From Arcicella aquatica (GTDB lineage: Bacteria; Bacteroidota; Bacteroidia; Cytophagales; Spirosomataceae), in NCBI RefSeq assembly GCF_034928825.1, contig NZ_JAYFUL010000029.1, positions 8,569 through 72,568 on the forward strand: a stretch of 64,000 bases of DNA. The letters run 5' to 3'. Positions 52,094 through 61,426 of the stretch are shown here, in pieces. Below the pieces are notes generated by a model. The model was not told the DNA's origin. It saw only the letters and a list, made by a program, of their open reading frames with translations, and did not search any database. The position numbers and the translations under genes were made by a program. Positions within the stretch are counted from its first letter, which is position 1. The number at the start of each line of letters is the position of its first letter.

Positions 52094-52639
52094 GTTTGTA
52101 TGTTTTAATTGTTTTAAGATGCATAAATCTATAACATGGCGTTTTTAGCATTTTTATGAATACATTATACGTCATGATAACTCATAAGATCAATTAAAAT
52201 AAAAGAAGTTTGTTTTCAACAGTTTGCTCAAACTCTTTGTGGACGTGGCTTATTTAAAGAAGTGGTCTTTGAAACTTTTAGGAGATATAATACATATTCA
52301 TATATGTATATAGTCATTCGTCCCCATTTAACTGCGGATGTCTATTTTTTGTAGTAGTGAATTGGCATTACAAACATAGAATAATAATGTAATAACCAAC
52401 AAGGAATCAGTCAGAAAATCGGTTGATTTTTATTAAGCGGTAGTTTTGCTACGATTTGAAGCTTCATAACGTAATTAATTTAAATAGGTTCCGTAGCGGT
52501 AACCTTTACGGTTACCGTCTGATTGATATAATAAACGGTAACCGCAAGGGTTACCGCTACATAGAATGTTTTAAATAATAATGGTATTAAAATTCAATTG
52601 GATTTAATACTCCAATGATTGTTAAATCTTTGCTCAATC
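52094..52639. other. 546-bp gene-free region upstream of the Sdp-like operon
   Basis: It holds the promoter region of the operon, AT-rich sequence with no open frame of note, and an inverted repeat at 52493-52560 (listed separately). No RNA gene is recognised. Confidence 0.5.
52493..52560. repeat. GGTAACCG inverted repeat
   Basis: The 26-nt arms GTAGCGGTAACCTTTACGGT (52493-52512, to 52518) and 52535-52560 pair with two mismatches around a 16-nt loop. GGTAACCG is repeated within each arm. It is GC-richer than its surroundings and lies 80 bp beyond the 3' end of the efflux-pump gene, so it may act as its terminator or be a REP-type element. Confidence 0.75.
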
Positions 52640-53869
52640 CTAATGCACCAATCCAGCCTCCGCGTTTTCGCCAATCTCCACTTCGTGCTTAATTGTTCTT
52701 TTTCCTACTAAATATACAATATTAGCAATTGATGCCGACCCTGCCATGGCGGCTATCATCGGTAAGGTAGATGGTTCGTCGAACATACTAATTACTACTG
52801 AAATCAGTGAACCCATTCCCATTTGTATCGCTCCCATCAAAGCTGATGCTGTTCCTGCTTTTTTTGAAAACGGTGCTAATGAAAGAGCAGCCATATTTGG
52901 ATTGGCAAAACCAATACAAGAAAGAAATAGGAAAAGCATAAAAATAGTAATGCCTAGATTGAGCCAGTCGTTATAAGAAGCCACTAAGAAAATAAAACCT
53001 ATTAATAACTGAGTTCGAAGGGCTACAGGAATAATTTGCTCGCTCTTAAACCTACGAAGCACCAAATTATTCAACTGACTAGCGCCAATAAAACCGATAG
53101 ACAAGAAGGCAAATATCCAACCATATACTTGTTCGTTTACCTTAAAGACACTCATGAATATCATAGGCGAACCCGAAACGTAAGCGAATAAGCCTGCAAA
53201 AGAGATGGCACCTGTTAAGGCATACGTATAAAACTGTGGCTCTACAATAACCGAAATAAAATCACGGATGATAGGCTCAGGTTTTAAAGAATGTGAAGGA
53301 TCTGGTTTAAAACTATTAGGTAACCAAAGTATTACTGCTAATAAAAGTACTGCCCCAATAATGCTAAGGATAATAAACACTGCTTGCCAACCAAAATTAG
53401 CGGTAACGATACCCCCTACTGTAGGTGCTACCATTGGCGATACACCCAACACCAACATCAATAAAGAAAACACTTTGGCACTATCTTGCACAGGGAAAAG
53501 GTCGCGTACCATCGCTACTGAGGCAACAGTAGCTACACAAGCACCGATGGCTTCGATGAATCTAAGTACAATTAGGCTATCGATATTTTTAACCCAAATA
53601 CAAGCTATAGAAGCCAATATATATAGCGAGAGACCAAAGTATAATGGTTTTTTTCTACCAAAATGGTCGAGCAAGGGACCATAAAGTAGTTGTCCTGCTG
53701 AAATACCAATGAAAAAACCTGATAGTGTAAGCGATACTTTCGCAGGAGTTGTGTCTAAATCTTTGGCAATGGCCGGAAAACCCGGCAAATACATATCAAT
53801 AGAAAAAGGGGCTAAGGCCGTTAGGCTACCAAGTATCAGAATAAGGGAATAGTAAGTTCTTTTAGTCAT
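52640..53869 (-). CDS. multidrug efflux MFS transporter, Bcr/CflA family
   Basis: 409 residues with 12 membrane segments, a proton-driven drug exporter of the inner membrane. Family motifs: LAPFSIDMYLPGFPAIAKDL in helix 1, the motif-A loop GPLLDHFGRKKPLYFGL between helices 2 and 3, RFIEAIGACVATVASVAMVR in helix 4 and SPMVAPTVGGIV in helix 5. Drug range is not predictable. Stand-alone gene; a 704-bp repeat-rich gap lies upstream. Confidence 0.93.
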   Translation of the reverse strand: MTKRTYYSLILILGSLTALAPFSIDMYLPGFPAIAKDLDTTPAKVSLTLSGFFIGISAGQLLYGPLLDHFGRKKPLYFGLSLYILASIACIWVKNIDSLIVLRFIEAIGACVATVASVAMVRDLFPVQDSAKVFSLLMLVLGVSPMVAPTVGGIVTANFGWQAVFIILSIIGAVLLLAVILWLPNSFKPDPSHSLKPEPIIRDFISVIVEPQFYTYALTGAISFAGLFAYVSGSPMIFMSVFKVNEQVYGWIFAFLSIGFIGASQLNNLVLRRFKSEQIIPVALRTQLLIGFIFLVASYNDWLNLGITIFMLFLFLSCIGFANPNMAALSLAPFSKKAGTASALMGAIQMGMGSLISVVISMFDEPSTLPMIAAMAGSASIANIVYLVGKRTIKHEVEIGENAEAGLVH

Positions 53870-54057
53870 TTTTTATCAATTGAGTGAATGAGTGATTTGT
53901 GAATAATATTTTCACATTCAATAAATTTCACATCAGTATTATGGCTTTTTATTTTGATTTATCATGTTAATAATCACTCAGCCTTCAATGAAGTCTCAAA
54001 ATTACTAAGAAGATTTGGATTGCTCTGCTGTTTAGATAGTTTAATGTATTATTAACA

Positions 54058-54572
54058 GTTAGTGATTGAGTGAATTAGTGAATTAGTGAGTTAGTGAGTT
54101 AGTGAGTTAGTGATTGAGTGAGTTGTGATTTAGTGAGTTTTGAGTTGTATCGCTATTTCAGGACTAGACAGCATAACAATTAAACATGAGTCATCCCGAA
54201 TTTTAAAATCACAAAAAAGCGGTCAAAATTAGTTTTTGACCGCTTTTTTGTGATTGATTTTTCCCGAATTCCTACTGTTTGAGCGAAGCGAGTCGGTTCG
54301 CCGATGCGATTAGGAATTCTTGATTTTCTTTTGCGGTCCGCCGCGCGGTTACTTTTCTTTCATCAAGGAAAGAAAAGTAAGGGCTAGACAATAATTAATT
54401 AGAAAACCTCTCAAATTGTCTCCAAAACGCATAATTTTAGGAAAAATTCGGGATAACTCATGTTTGATAAGTATATTAAAGAGTTTATTAGAATTAAATC
54501 TTGCAAGTATGTCAGGAAATGATAACTCACAACTCAAGACTCACTAAATCACTAACTCACAATTCACTAACT
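54058..54572. repeat. nested inverted repeat filling most of a 704-bp gene-free gap
   Basis: The gap is 53870-54573. Outer arms: six or so 8-bp units GAATTAGT/GAGTTAGT (54070-54120) mirrored by CACTAAATCACTAACTCACA (54542-54561). Next: AAACATGAGTCATCCCGAATT (54182-54204) and its near-complement (54443-54465). Inside: a 22-bp perfect hairpin GCGGTCAAAA-type (54207-54255) and the inverted copy of the TTACTTTTCTT element (54266-54382). The short open frame at 54349-54537 follows from these repeats and is not called. Confidence 0.7.
54266..54382. repeat. dispersed hairpin repeat, copy 2 (TTACTTTTCTT family, inverted)
   Basis: Read on the minus strand it gives, in order: a TTACTTTTCTT/AAGAAAAGTAA hairpin, AAAAGAAAATCAAGAATT, ACTCGCTTCGCTCAAACAGTA and GAATTC, the same blocks as at 1489-1580. 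It carries an extra GC-rich CCGCGCGGCGGACCGC insert. Confidence 0.75.
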
Positions 54573-54573
54573 A

Positions 54574-55389
54574 TTACTCCAAGTACAATTTTTTCAACTT
54601 TTTAATATCCTCTTTGTCCAACTCCATTTCCTTTTCTAGGAAGTTATCCATTGAGCCATACTGTTTGTCTATCGTATTAAAAAAAGTATTGATGTAGTTA
54701 GGATTAGCCGCCAACATTGGTTTCATGGCAGCCATAGCAGCATCATTTTTTGCCATAGCCTGTAGCATTTTTTCGCGAGTATCTTTCCAAAAAACATTCG
54801 TAGCGGCATAGTCTGCCACAATGTATTTTTTATCAACGCCTAATGCAGAAAGTATCAACGCTGCTCCCATACCAGTACGGTCTTTGCCAGCAGTACAGTG
54901 GAACATCAATGATTTATCATTAGGTAATACCAACAATTGCTCGAACATTGGCTTATATTTTGCCTTCAAAAAAGTAGTATTCGCATAAAATGAATTCATT
55001 AATGAATCACGGTTCAAGATAGCATAATTAAGACCAGACTGTACTTTCTCGCTTCCAGCAGGTAGGTTAATATAATTAACACCAGCAGGCAAACGGTCTG
55101 GGTTAGATTTCAACTCATCTGGTCCACGTAAATCGCACACTGTAGCAAGTTGTAGATTAGTCAAAGTGGTTAAATCATTATCTGTTAATTTACTTACATC
55201 TGCCGAACGGAAAATATGTCCCCATTTCACATGCTTTTTGTTAGCCGCTGGATAGCCCCCTAAGTCACGAAAATTGCTTCCGCCTTCTAATTTAACCTGA
55301 CGTTTTGGGTTAAAAACCACAGCACTATCTTGCGAGAATGACTCTGTTACTACAGTTAATAAGCAAAGTATAAAAAGAATTTTTTTCAT
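54574..55389 (-). CDS. exported tyrosine-protein-phosphatase-like enzyme (Y_phosphatase3)
   Basis: 271 residues with a Sec signal (ending TESFSQ). The Cys-based phosphatase loop is FHCTAGKDRTGMG (H164, C165, R171), preceded by the family markers GGSNFRDLGGY (~37-46) and CDLRGPDE (~85-92). Enzymes of this subfamily act on phosphotyrosine, phosphoinositides or other phosphoesters; here it should work in the periplasm. It is the last gene of a susC-susD-OMP-phosphatase operon (46-bp gap), suggesting the imported material is phosphorylated. Confidence 0.9.
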   Translation of the reverse strand: MKKILFILCLLTVVTESFSQDSAVVFNPKRQVKLEGGSNFRDLGGYPAANKKHVKWGHIFRSADVSKLTDNDLTTLTNLQLATVCDLRGPDELKSNPDRLPAGVNYINLPAGSEKVQSGLNYAILNRDSLMNSFYANTTFLKAKYKPMFEQLLVLPNDKSLMFHCTAGKDRTGMGAALILSALGVDKKYIVADYAATNVFWKDTREKMLQAMAKNDAAMAAMKPMLAANPNYINTFFNTIDKQYGSMDNFLEKEMELDKEDIKKLKKLYLE

Positions 55390-55435
55390 GTTTTGAAATA
55401 TTGAATTTGATTATTTTTAAAGAAACTAATCTCTA

Positions 55436-55945
55436 TTAAAAGGTAATACCCATTTGTAAGCCAATTCCTATAGAAGCAGATTTATTATTTCCGAAACGAA
55501 GTGGCAGTGGCATTGCCACAAAAAAATTATTCATCTTGGTTCTTACTATTACTTTACTAAAAACAGCCGTATATCCAAAGCGTCCGCTTGTTTCAAAAGC
55601 AAGGCGGTTGTTAATGCTAAATCCTTTTGGGTAACGCAAAATAATACCAGGATGAAATAACATATTACTTACAGCACTATTACCATTGGCAACTTTGACA
55701 AAGGGTGTTATTTCGAAACTAAACCCGATTCTATCACTTTTTAGAATATTGATTCCAACAGGGAAACCCACAGTATAATCGTTATTGAAATTATAAACAG
55801 TTTCGTTTTGATAAGCCGTAACCATTGGATGTACAATACTCATATAACCAACTACCTTCGGATATTCAGAGGCTATTTCTTGAGCCTTTAACGGATAAAT
55901 AGCCCTCAAAAAAAACATAAAGCAAAATAATTTCTTTAACATCAT
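55436..55945 (-). CDS. small outer-membrane beta-barrel-like protein
   Basis: 169 residues. A signal peptide (LFCFMFFLRAIYPLKAQ) is followed by alternating hydrophobic strands (VGFPVGINILKSDRIGFSFE; FGNNKSASIGIGLQMGITF) ending in Phe, as outer-membrane barrels do. No specific family is recognised. It sits 70 bp after susD and 46 bp before the phosphatase, within the operon. Confidence 0.7.
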   Translation of the reverse strand: MMLKKLFCFMFFLRAIYPLKAQEIASEYPKVVGYMSIVHPMVTAYQNETVYNFNNDYTVGFPVGINILKSDRIGFSFEITPFVKVANGNSAVSNMLFHPGIILRYPKGFSINNRLAFETSGRFGYTAVFSKVIVRTKMNNFFVAMPLPLRFGNNKSASIGIGLQMGITF

Positions 55946-56015
55946 CCTGTAAAATGTTACAAGAGAAAACCCTTTTTAACACGAATTTCCTCTTGTAAAT
56001 CTTTATAAAAATAGA

Positions 56016-57623
56016 TTATTTCAATAACCACATTGGCGCATAAATATCGTCTTTACCACCAAATTGTGTTAATGCTTTTGTATAATTTTCTGGATTATAA
56101 GTTGATTCATCTACTGGATACAACCAACGAAGAGGTACTTTACCTACTGAATTGATACCACTACCCACAGTAATGAATGTTTTAGGATAGCCTGTTCTGC
56201 GTTGGTTATAGAATGCCTCCCAACCAGAATTTTGGAAGAATGAAATATACTTTTGATTTAAAATTTGTTCTAAACCAGTAGTATTATTGCCTTTGTAAAC
56301 AACATTAGGGTTTGTTAGAAAATTAGCAATTGATACATTCACGTTTCCTAATGTCTTACCCGTCAAGTCACCGATTGTCAAGGTAGCTCCTTCTGATAAT
56401 CCATAAAATGCTAATGATGCATTGATACCTTTTGTATAATAAGCAGCCGCATCGCCTGTTGCCCAACCACGATTGATACCTTCTGCAATATTAAAATTCA
56501 TTTCAGAATAACCCATAATGATATAAGGTTCTGGACCCACTACTGAACCATAATAGCGGTTAAAGTTGGTAAATGAGTACTTACCCGCCGTAGAATTGGT
56601 AAATAAATCGGCTACAGCATCAGAAATATCAGAACCAACATAAGCAGAAAAGTCACTTACTGTTTTTCCTTTGGCAAGCTCTGCTGGTGCAGGAGTCGCT
56701 ACGATAAACGTACGAGGGTCAGCATTAACAGTTGTCAATTTCAAGTATGCCGAACCTATGTTTTGGTAGTTATTATTACCGTCTTTAGGAGTATGTGGAT
56801 AAGTATTATAAGCTGAATTGAAAGTAAAAACCATGTTATCAGCATTACTTCCCATTACTGGATACTTTGTTGGGTTGTTAACGATGTCTGCAAATTTTTG
56901 TTTGATACCCAACTCTGGCGTATCGTCAGCTCTTTTACTTAATGAAATCAATACTCTTAGTTTATACGTATTGACAGCTTTTTGCCATTTTTTGATGTCA
57001 TTACCCAATAGAATATCTCCTGCTAAAATACTAGCTTGTGTACTATTAGCAATTAAGCTCGTGAAGTCGGCATTGGCATCTTCTAACAATTGTAAAGCAC
57101 TGATGTAAACATCTTTTTGTGCATCATATTTCGGTGTAAGGTTCTCAAGCCCTTGACCTGCTTCGCTCATCGGCACATCGCCCAAACGTTGTGTAAGCCA
57201 AACGGCTGTATAGGCACGCACAAATTTTGCTACCGCTGCGTAGGCATTTGTTTTAGTACCTAAGGTTTTCAACGCTTGTTCTTCCATCTTAATGGCGTTT
57301 TTCAACATACCGTAAGGTGTAGCCGTTACCGACCAGTCGTAGGTATTCTTACCTCCGTAATATAAATTATTAGAAACAATAAATTGATTCCAACGATGAG
57401 CTTGGTCGAAAGGTTGTTCAGAAACGTTTCCTGGTCTTCCATCTACTACTCCACCGCCTGCGTACATATCGTAAGTGATTCTACCCAATAAATATTCAGG
57501 TGGAATTGTATTACTTTCACTGGCAACGTTTGGGTTAGGTAATAATTGATCATAGTTTTGGCAGCTGGTTGTTGCTACCAAAATTGGTAATATGACTAAT
57601 AATTTTTTGAAATATCTTTTCAT
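56016..57623 (-). CDS. SusD/RagB-family outer-membrane lipoprotein (SusD-like_2 group)
   Basis: 535 residues. The lipobox VATTSC (Cys ~22) anchors it on the outer membrane, where it caps the SusC barrel and captures ligand. Family features: the early YAGGGVVDGRPGNVSEQPFD region, TPR-like helices (FVRAYTAVWLTQRLGDVPMS), the MGYSEMNFNIAEGINRGWAT segment and a C-terminal VPLRWLYPVDESTYNPEN. No glycan-degrading enzyme is nearby, and the ligand is not readable. It is 108 bp downstream of susC, with a hairpin in between. Confidence 0.93.
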   Translation of the reverse strand: MKRYFKKLLVILPILVATTSCQNYDQLLPNPNVASESNTIPPEYLLGRITYDMYAGGGVVDGRPGNVSEQPFDQAHRWNQFIVSNNLYYGGKNTYDWSVTATPYGMLKNAIKMEEQALKTLGTKTNAYAAVAKFVRAYTAVWLTQRLGDVPMSEAGQGLENLTPKYDAQKDVYISALQLLEDANADFTSLIANSTQASILAGDILLGNDIKKWQKAVNTYKLRVLISLSKRADDTPELGIKQKFADIVNNPTKYPVMGSNADNMVFTFNSAYNTYPHTPKDGNNNYQNIGSAYLKLTTVNADPRTFIVATPAPAELAKGKTVSDFSAYVGSDISDAVADLFTNSTAGKYSFTNFNRYYGSVVGPEPYIIMGYSEMNFNIAEGINRGWATGDAAAYYTKGINASLAFYGLSEGATLTIGDLTGKTLGNVNVSIANFLTNPNVVYKGNNTTGLEQILNQKYISFFQNSGWEAFYNQRRTGYPKTFITVGSGINSVGKVPLRWLYPVDESTYNPENYTKALTQFGGKDDIYAPMWLLK

Positions 57624-57670
57624 TTTTATTTCTGATTTATATCTGAAAATATTTTATGCGTTGTCAGTCC

Positions 57671-57716
57671 TCAGCTATCAGTCGTCTGTTGTTAGTAACT
57701 GATGACCGATAGCTGA
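57671..57716. repeat. hairpin between susC and susD
   Basis: TCAGCTATCAGTCGTC (57671-57686) pairs with GATGACCGATAGCTGA (57701-57716), two mismatches. It may lower transcription or protect mRNA 3' of susC, adjusting the SusC:SusD ratio. Confidence 0.6.
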
Positions 57717-57731
57717 ATACCAACAACCAAA

Positions 57732-60700
57732 TTAGAATGTCAAGCTAATGTTGATACCATAACGACGAGTAGTTGCTGACTGCAAACCTGGGTCTTTTTG
57801 TGTACTTCTGTTTGAAGCATTATAACCAGCACCGTATTGGTCTAAGTCAAAGTCAGTACGTTCAGCGAAATACAATAAATTACGTCCCACTAATGACACA
57901 GAAGCATTTCTGATAAATTTGTTATTGCCTAATAATCTTGCAGGAACAGTATAACCAATCACAACTTCTCTTAATTTCATGTAAGTCTTGCTAATCAAAT
58001 ATGGCTCACCATATTGGAAGGCATTATAAACACCTTGCATATAACTTTGAACAGTTACCGCTTTAGTATTTGGTGCAAACGAAAGCTCACTACTATTAGC
58101 AATATTTCCAGCAGCGTCGTATCTAATTGTACCACTTGATACTACAACACCATCACCAACATAAGCTGGTACAGCTGTTTTAGTACCTAATGCCGTACTT
58201 TGCCATTCTTTCAAACGAGCTTCTCCTAATGCACCCGTAACAGATTCCATCGCAGTACCCGAGTTTACTTGGTAAGCCCATACACGGTCATTGATTACGC
58301 CACCTACACGTCCGTCAACTTGGAAACTGAAATTGAAGTCTTTATAAGAAAACTTATTATTCAACGCCCACACGAAATCAGGGTTTGTATTGCCTAATAA
58401 TTGCTTATTGTTCGTTCCTGTTGGCGGTACTAAAGGCACACCGTTCGATGAATAGATAATTTTTCCTTCGCTGTTTCTCAAGAATTTGTAGTCATAATAA
58501 CCATCTAGTCTGTCGCCAATATGGAAAACGTGGTCTGGACCAGATAAATAGATACTTGTTTCACCACCGTAGATTTCCTTCAACGTTTCTTTGTAAGTAG
58601 AGAAGTTCGCTAACACGTTCCAGTTTAAACCATTAGGATTTTTCAACACTGAACCATTTAATGAAACTTCCCATCCGTTTTTCTGAGTTGTTACACCATT
58701 GATTGTATGGTTGTAATAACCCGAAGAAGAAGCGACAGGTAAAGGGAAAATCTGTGGACCGTTGATAGATGTGAAGTAAGTAGCATCTAAAGACAAACGG
58801 TTTTTCAAGAATTTCATATCAAAACCTACTTCATAAGAAGTAACCGAGAAGCTCTGTAAAGCTGGGTTAGCAATCGTCCCTGAATAGTTGGCTATCGGTG
58901 TGTTGTTGTAAATAGAAGTATTGATGTTGTATGAGTTTTGGTTATCATAGCTAGGGCCATCATAAGCAGAAACAATTTCAGCACCATAGCCTATCAACCC
59001 ACTAGAAAGCGATTGACCTGTAACGGCCTGATACGCTGTACCAATAGTAGATTGTGTCAAACCACCTTTTACATTAGCATACGAACCACGCAATTTGAAG
59101 AATGAAATTGTCTGAGGTAAATTGATATAATCTGAAACTACTGTACTCAACGAAACCGATGGATAGAAAATGTTACGGTTATCAGCAGGCAACGTAGAAA
59201 GTTTGTCAATTCTACCCGTTGTTCCTAACGTCAAGAAGTTTTTATAGGTAAAGTCTGCTGTATAATAAGCACTCGCTACTTCCATATCAGCACGGTAGTT
59301 ATAGGCTTTTACAGGATATTTCGAGTTACTGAAGTCATATACGCCCGGTACAATCAGGAAGTCGGTAGATGCCCAGCTTGAGTTATAGCTATAAGTTCTA
59401 AGGTTAGCCCCTGCGATAGCCGAAATCGTTAAGTCTTTCGTTACTGGCTTATTGAAACTCAACAAGAAATCTGAGTTGTTTTCTAATAAGTTTCTTCTGT
59501 CTTCACGATAATCACCCTGTCTTAAATCTGGTGTTTTATAGGTAATCATCGAATATGGCAACTTCTCTGTCCGGAACTGATTCCAAGTAGTGATTTGGGT
59601 TCTGGCAGAAAAATTCAAGAATTCATTAATCTTGTAGCTCAATTTCGCATATCCATATACGTCAGTTTTTTTATGCTCACGTAGCCACTCATAAGCCATA
59701 AAATAAGGGTTGTTTTCACGACCATATTCTGCATAATACTGCTGAACACCTGGCTTACCTTGTGGACCTTTATAATAATCACGCATATCAGCAATATCCC
59801 AGCTACTAGAGCCATACACGTTAAAAATGTAAGTATAGCCTTCTGGTCCTGAACTTGGCTCTGGAATATTTGGTGAGTTTTGAAGGCTTAAGTTAATATT
59901 TCCTTCTAATCTTAATCTATCTGTAAAGTTGTACCCAGCATTGATATTAAAGTTATTAATATTCAATTTGGTATTTGGTGCCATCCCTTTTTGGTAATTG
60001 TTGGCGATAGACAAACGCAAATCGTATTTCTCACCACTTGCTGAAAGAGCGATGTTATTTGTAGAGATAATTCCCGTTTCCATAAAACGAGCGAAGTTGT
60101 CTTTACCAACATTCAACCAAGGTGTTCCCTGACGAATACCTGTTACTGGGTCTACTGGCGAATTGTATTGTGGTACATTCTGTCCTTCAAAACGTGGTCC
60201 CCAGATATTTGTACGACGAAACTTACCATCTTCGTCATAAGTTTTGTTACCATAAGCATACTGATAGTTAACACCATAGCCATATTCGCTCTGACGAGTA
60301 GGCACTGCCAAGAAACTTGGTTCAGCCATTGTACTCGAATTAAAATCTACTTGGAACTGACGTTTGTCTTTTGAGCCTTTTTTGGTCGTAATCAAAATAG
60401 CTCCGTTTTGTCCACGGAAACCGTACAATGCCGCAGCATTTGGTCCTTTCAATACTGAATACGTTTCGATATCATCTGAAGAGATGTTCCAAGTATCAGA
60501 GTTGATAGGTACTCCATCTACCACAAAAAGTAAATCAGAGTTACCACGAAGAATTAATTGCGGACGACCTAACATTTCAGCAGAAGAAGAAACTGTTAAA
60601 CCTGCGATTTTTCCTGTTAAAGAGTTTATTGGGTTAGGCTCACGTGCTTTTACTAAATCTTCGCCTTTTACATCTTGTGTCGTGTAGCCAATTGAACGAG

Positions 60701-61061
60701 CTTCCTTCTTAATCCCTAAGGCTGTTACTACAACCTCTTCTAATTGTCTGTTTTCAGGTAATAAGGTTACATCTAGTGTTGTACGATTGCCTACCACAAT
60801 TTCTTGTGTAGCAAAACCAATGTAGCGAAATACTAATACCATTTTATCATTTGCCGAAGGCAACTTAAATACACCATTGCCATCTGTAGTAGTACCACGC
60901 GTAGTACCTTTGATAGAAATACTCACGCCTGGAATTACGTCGCCATTCTTTTCGATAACTTTCCCAGTTAGAACATTGTCTTGTGCCAACACAACATTAC
61001 TTAACATCAGTAATGCAATGAAAAACAAGCTAACATGATTCAGTAAAATTTTATGTTTCAT
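57732..61061 (-). CDS. SusC/RagA-family TonB-linked outer-membrane transporter
   Basis: About 1109 residues from the preferred ATG at 61061, where the signal MKHKILLNHVSLFFIALLML begins (the frame extends 10 codons upstream). Order: signal, CarboxypepD_reg-like domain (LTGKVIEKNGDVIPGVSISI), TonB-box region, plug with NPINSLTGKIAGLTVSSSAE and LLFVVDGVPINSDTW, then the 22-strand barrel ending RRYGINISLTF. It imports a ligand handed over by SusD, using TonB energy. No anti-sigma/ECF pair is adjacent, so regulation is probably direct. Confidence 0.95.
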   Translation of the reverse strand: MKHKILLNHVSLFFIALLMLSNVVLAQDNVLTGKVIEKNGDVIPGVSISIKGTTRGTTTDGNGVFKLPSANDKMVLVFRYIGFATQEIVVGNRTTLDVTLLPENRQLEEVVVTALGIKKEARSIGYTTQDVKGEDLVKAREPNPINSLTGKIAGLTVSSSAEMLGRPQLILRGNSDLLFVVDGVPINSDTWNISSDDIETYSVLKGPNAAALYGFRGQNGAILITTKKGSKDKRQFQVDFNSSTMAEPSFLAVPTRQSEYGYGVNYQYAYGNKTYDEDGKFRRTNIWGPRFEGQNVPQYNSPVDPVTGIRQGTPWLNVGKDNFARFMETGIISTNNIALSASGEKYDLRLSIANNYQKGMAPNTKLNINNFNINAGYNFTDRLRLEGNINLSLQNSPNIPEPSSGPEGYTYIFNVYGSSSWDIADMRDYYKGPQGKPGVQQYYAEYGRENNPYFMAYEWLREHKKTDVYGYAKLSYKINEFLNFSARTQITTWNQFRTEKLPYSMITYKTPDLRQGDYREDRRNLLENNSDFLLSFNKPVTKDLTISAIAGANLRTYSYNSSWASTDFLIVPGVYDFSNSKYPVKAYNYRADMEVASAYYTADFTYKNFLTLGTTGRIDKLSTLPADNRNIFYPSVSLSTVVSDYINLPQTISFFKLRGSYANVKGGLTQSTIGTAYQAVTGQSLSSGLIGYGAEIVSAYDGPSYDNQNSYNINTSIYNNTPIANYSGTIANPALQSFSVTSYEVGFDMKFLKNRLSLDATYFTSINGPQIFPLPVASSSGYYNHTINGVTTQKNGWEVSLNGSVLKNPNGLNWNVLANFSTYKETLKEIYGGETSIYLSGPDHVFHIGDRLDGYYDYKFLRNSEGKIIYSSNGVPLVPPTGTNNKQLLGNTNPDFVWALNNKFSYKDFNFSFQVDGRVGGVINDRVWAYQVNSGTAMESVTGALGEARLKEWQSTALGTKTAVPAYVGDGVVVSSGTIRYDAAGNIANSSELSFAPNTKAVTVQSYMQGVYNAFQYGEPYLISKTYMKLREVVIGYTVPARLLGNNKFIRNASVSLVGRNLLYFAERTDFDLDQYGAGYNASNRSTQKDPGLQSATTRRYGINISLTF

Positions 61062-61090
61062 CTTGTAATAAGAGTTTGGGTTTGAAGTCA

Positions 61091-61098
61091 CAAACTTA
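61091..61098 (-). promoter_or_regulatory. candidate -7 box of the susC operon
   Basis: Read on the minus strand: TAAGTTTG, matching TAnnTTTG, about 30 bp before the preferred ATG. At -33 there is TTAC rather than TTTG. Confidence 0.4.
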
Positions 61099-61357
61099 GT
61101 CCTGTCATATTACCTGCCTGTAACCGAAGGGTTATCTTAAACCAAGGGGAAATGATTAAATCTTTAAGAATAGTGTTACAATATTAGAGATATATTAATG
61201 CCCTATTTAATGGCGGAATAATGCTATTTCTAGTATAATAAATTAATCGGGAGGGAAAATTGATTCAGAAACTATGATATTTTTATCAGACGAAAAAGTA
61301 TATATGTAACCTGAATTGATTAACTTCTTATAACCATAAATCTTAGTATCACCTTCT

Positions 61358-61409
61358 ATCATAAATTAGGCTCTTGAAATACACTATTTTCAAGAGCCTA
61401 ATTTATGAT
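61358..61409. terminator. 22-bp perfect hairpin after the PQQ-repeat gene
   Basis: ATCATAAATTAGGCTCTTGA (61358 onward, to 61379) pairs perfectly with 61388-61409 around an 8-nt loop. It lies 17 bp beyond the stop of the gene at 61427. There is no strong T-tract, so it may be a processing or pause structure rather than a classical terminator. Confidence 0.65.
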
Positions 61410-61426
61410 GGATAGCTTGACAACCT

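Larger units (their letters stand above)
61062..61426. other. 365-bp region upstream of susC
   Basis: It contains the susC promoter candidate (61091-61098) and the hairpin at 61358-61409. The remainder is AT-rich with no gene or RNA that I can support. Confidence 0.5.

Noticed and set aside
54349..54537. 62-aa open frame on the minus strand
   Set aside because: It lies within the nested repeats; composition follows the hairpin elements and no protein-like pattern is present.
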